Below, one piece after another: positions 5,390-5,433 of a DNA stretch of 5,433 bases. The notes under the pieces are model-generated. The model made no database searches. It was not told the origin of the DNA and saw nothing but the letters and a program-made list of their open reading frames with translations. The position numbers and the translations under genes are program-made. Position 1 is the first letter of the stretch. Each line of letters starts with the position of its first letter. This DNA is from Candidatus Mesolinea sp. UBA5823 (GTDB lineage Bacteria > Chloroflexota > Anaerolineae > Anaerolineales > Anaerolineaceae), in the NCBI GenBank assembly GCA_002417685.1, contig DICP01000003.1, positions 7,299 through 12,731 on the forward strand, read 5' to 3'.

Positions 5390-5433
5390 AGCTGGCAACC
5401 ACAGCTGTTCTGTTTGCATACTTACCTCTTGCA

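Noticed and set aside
1..5433. CRISPR array, tRNA, rRNA or insertion-sequence ends
   Set aside because: No regularly spaced repeats, cloverleaf, rRNA motif or transposase with terminal inverted repeats could be seen.

Overview
The window reads as ordinary bacterial chromosome with one possibly mobile or recombination-related patch. Base composition is moderate, gene starts carry Shine-Dalgarno sequences, and the proteins look like those of a Gram-positive-like or Chloroflexota (Anaerolineae-type) bacterium. That placement rests on my impression of protein style, not on a marker gene, and should be treated as tentative.

Layout. Positions 1-234 hold the last 77 codons of a UDP-glucose 6-dehydrogenase-type enzyme (+ strand), with a likely intrinsic terminator at 306-335. 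Positions 235-780 are a 546-base stretch with no convincing protein gene. It contains two identical 15-base direct repeats (287-301 and 739-753), a good hairpin (485-517) and a weaker, possibly structured stretch (536-606). Positions 781-1833 (+) encode a complete tyrosine recombinase with every catalytic residue present. Its gene overlaps by 7 bases, tail to tail, with a three-gene block on the - strand. In transcription order that block is an MFS permease (5285-3924), a GlmS-like SIS-domain sugar-phosphate isomerase/deaminase (3858-2821) and lipoate-protein ligase A (2816-1827). The last 148 bases are a probable control region, with a perfect 12-base LacI/CcpA-type palindrome (5378-5389) between candidate divergent promoters.

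How the parts may work together. The permease and the SIS protein suggest uptake and phosphate-level processing of a sugar, possibly an amino sugar, under a LacI-family regulator. The lipoate ligase starts only 4 bases after the SIS gene, so it is probably co-translated, although its biochemical link to sugar use is not obvious. The recombinase stands apart. The 15-base repeats upstream of it contain a half-site resembling the XerD arm of dif (TTATG...AA), and the flanking bases can be aligned to 28-base dif sites. The most interesting hypothesis is therefore a recombinase with its own nearby target sites: a single-recombinase Xer/dif arrangement, a small dif-bounded module, or the relic of an integrated element. 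One copy overlaps the recombinase gene's -10 region, so binding there could also regulate the gene. All of this is inference from sequence pattern.
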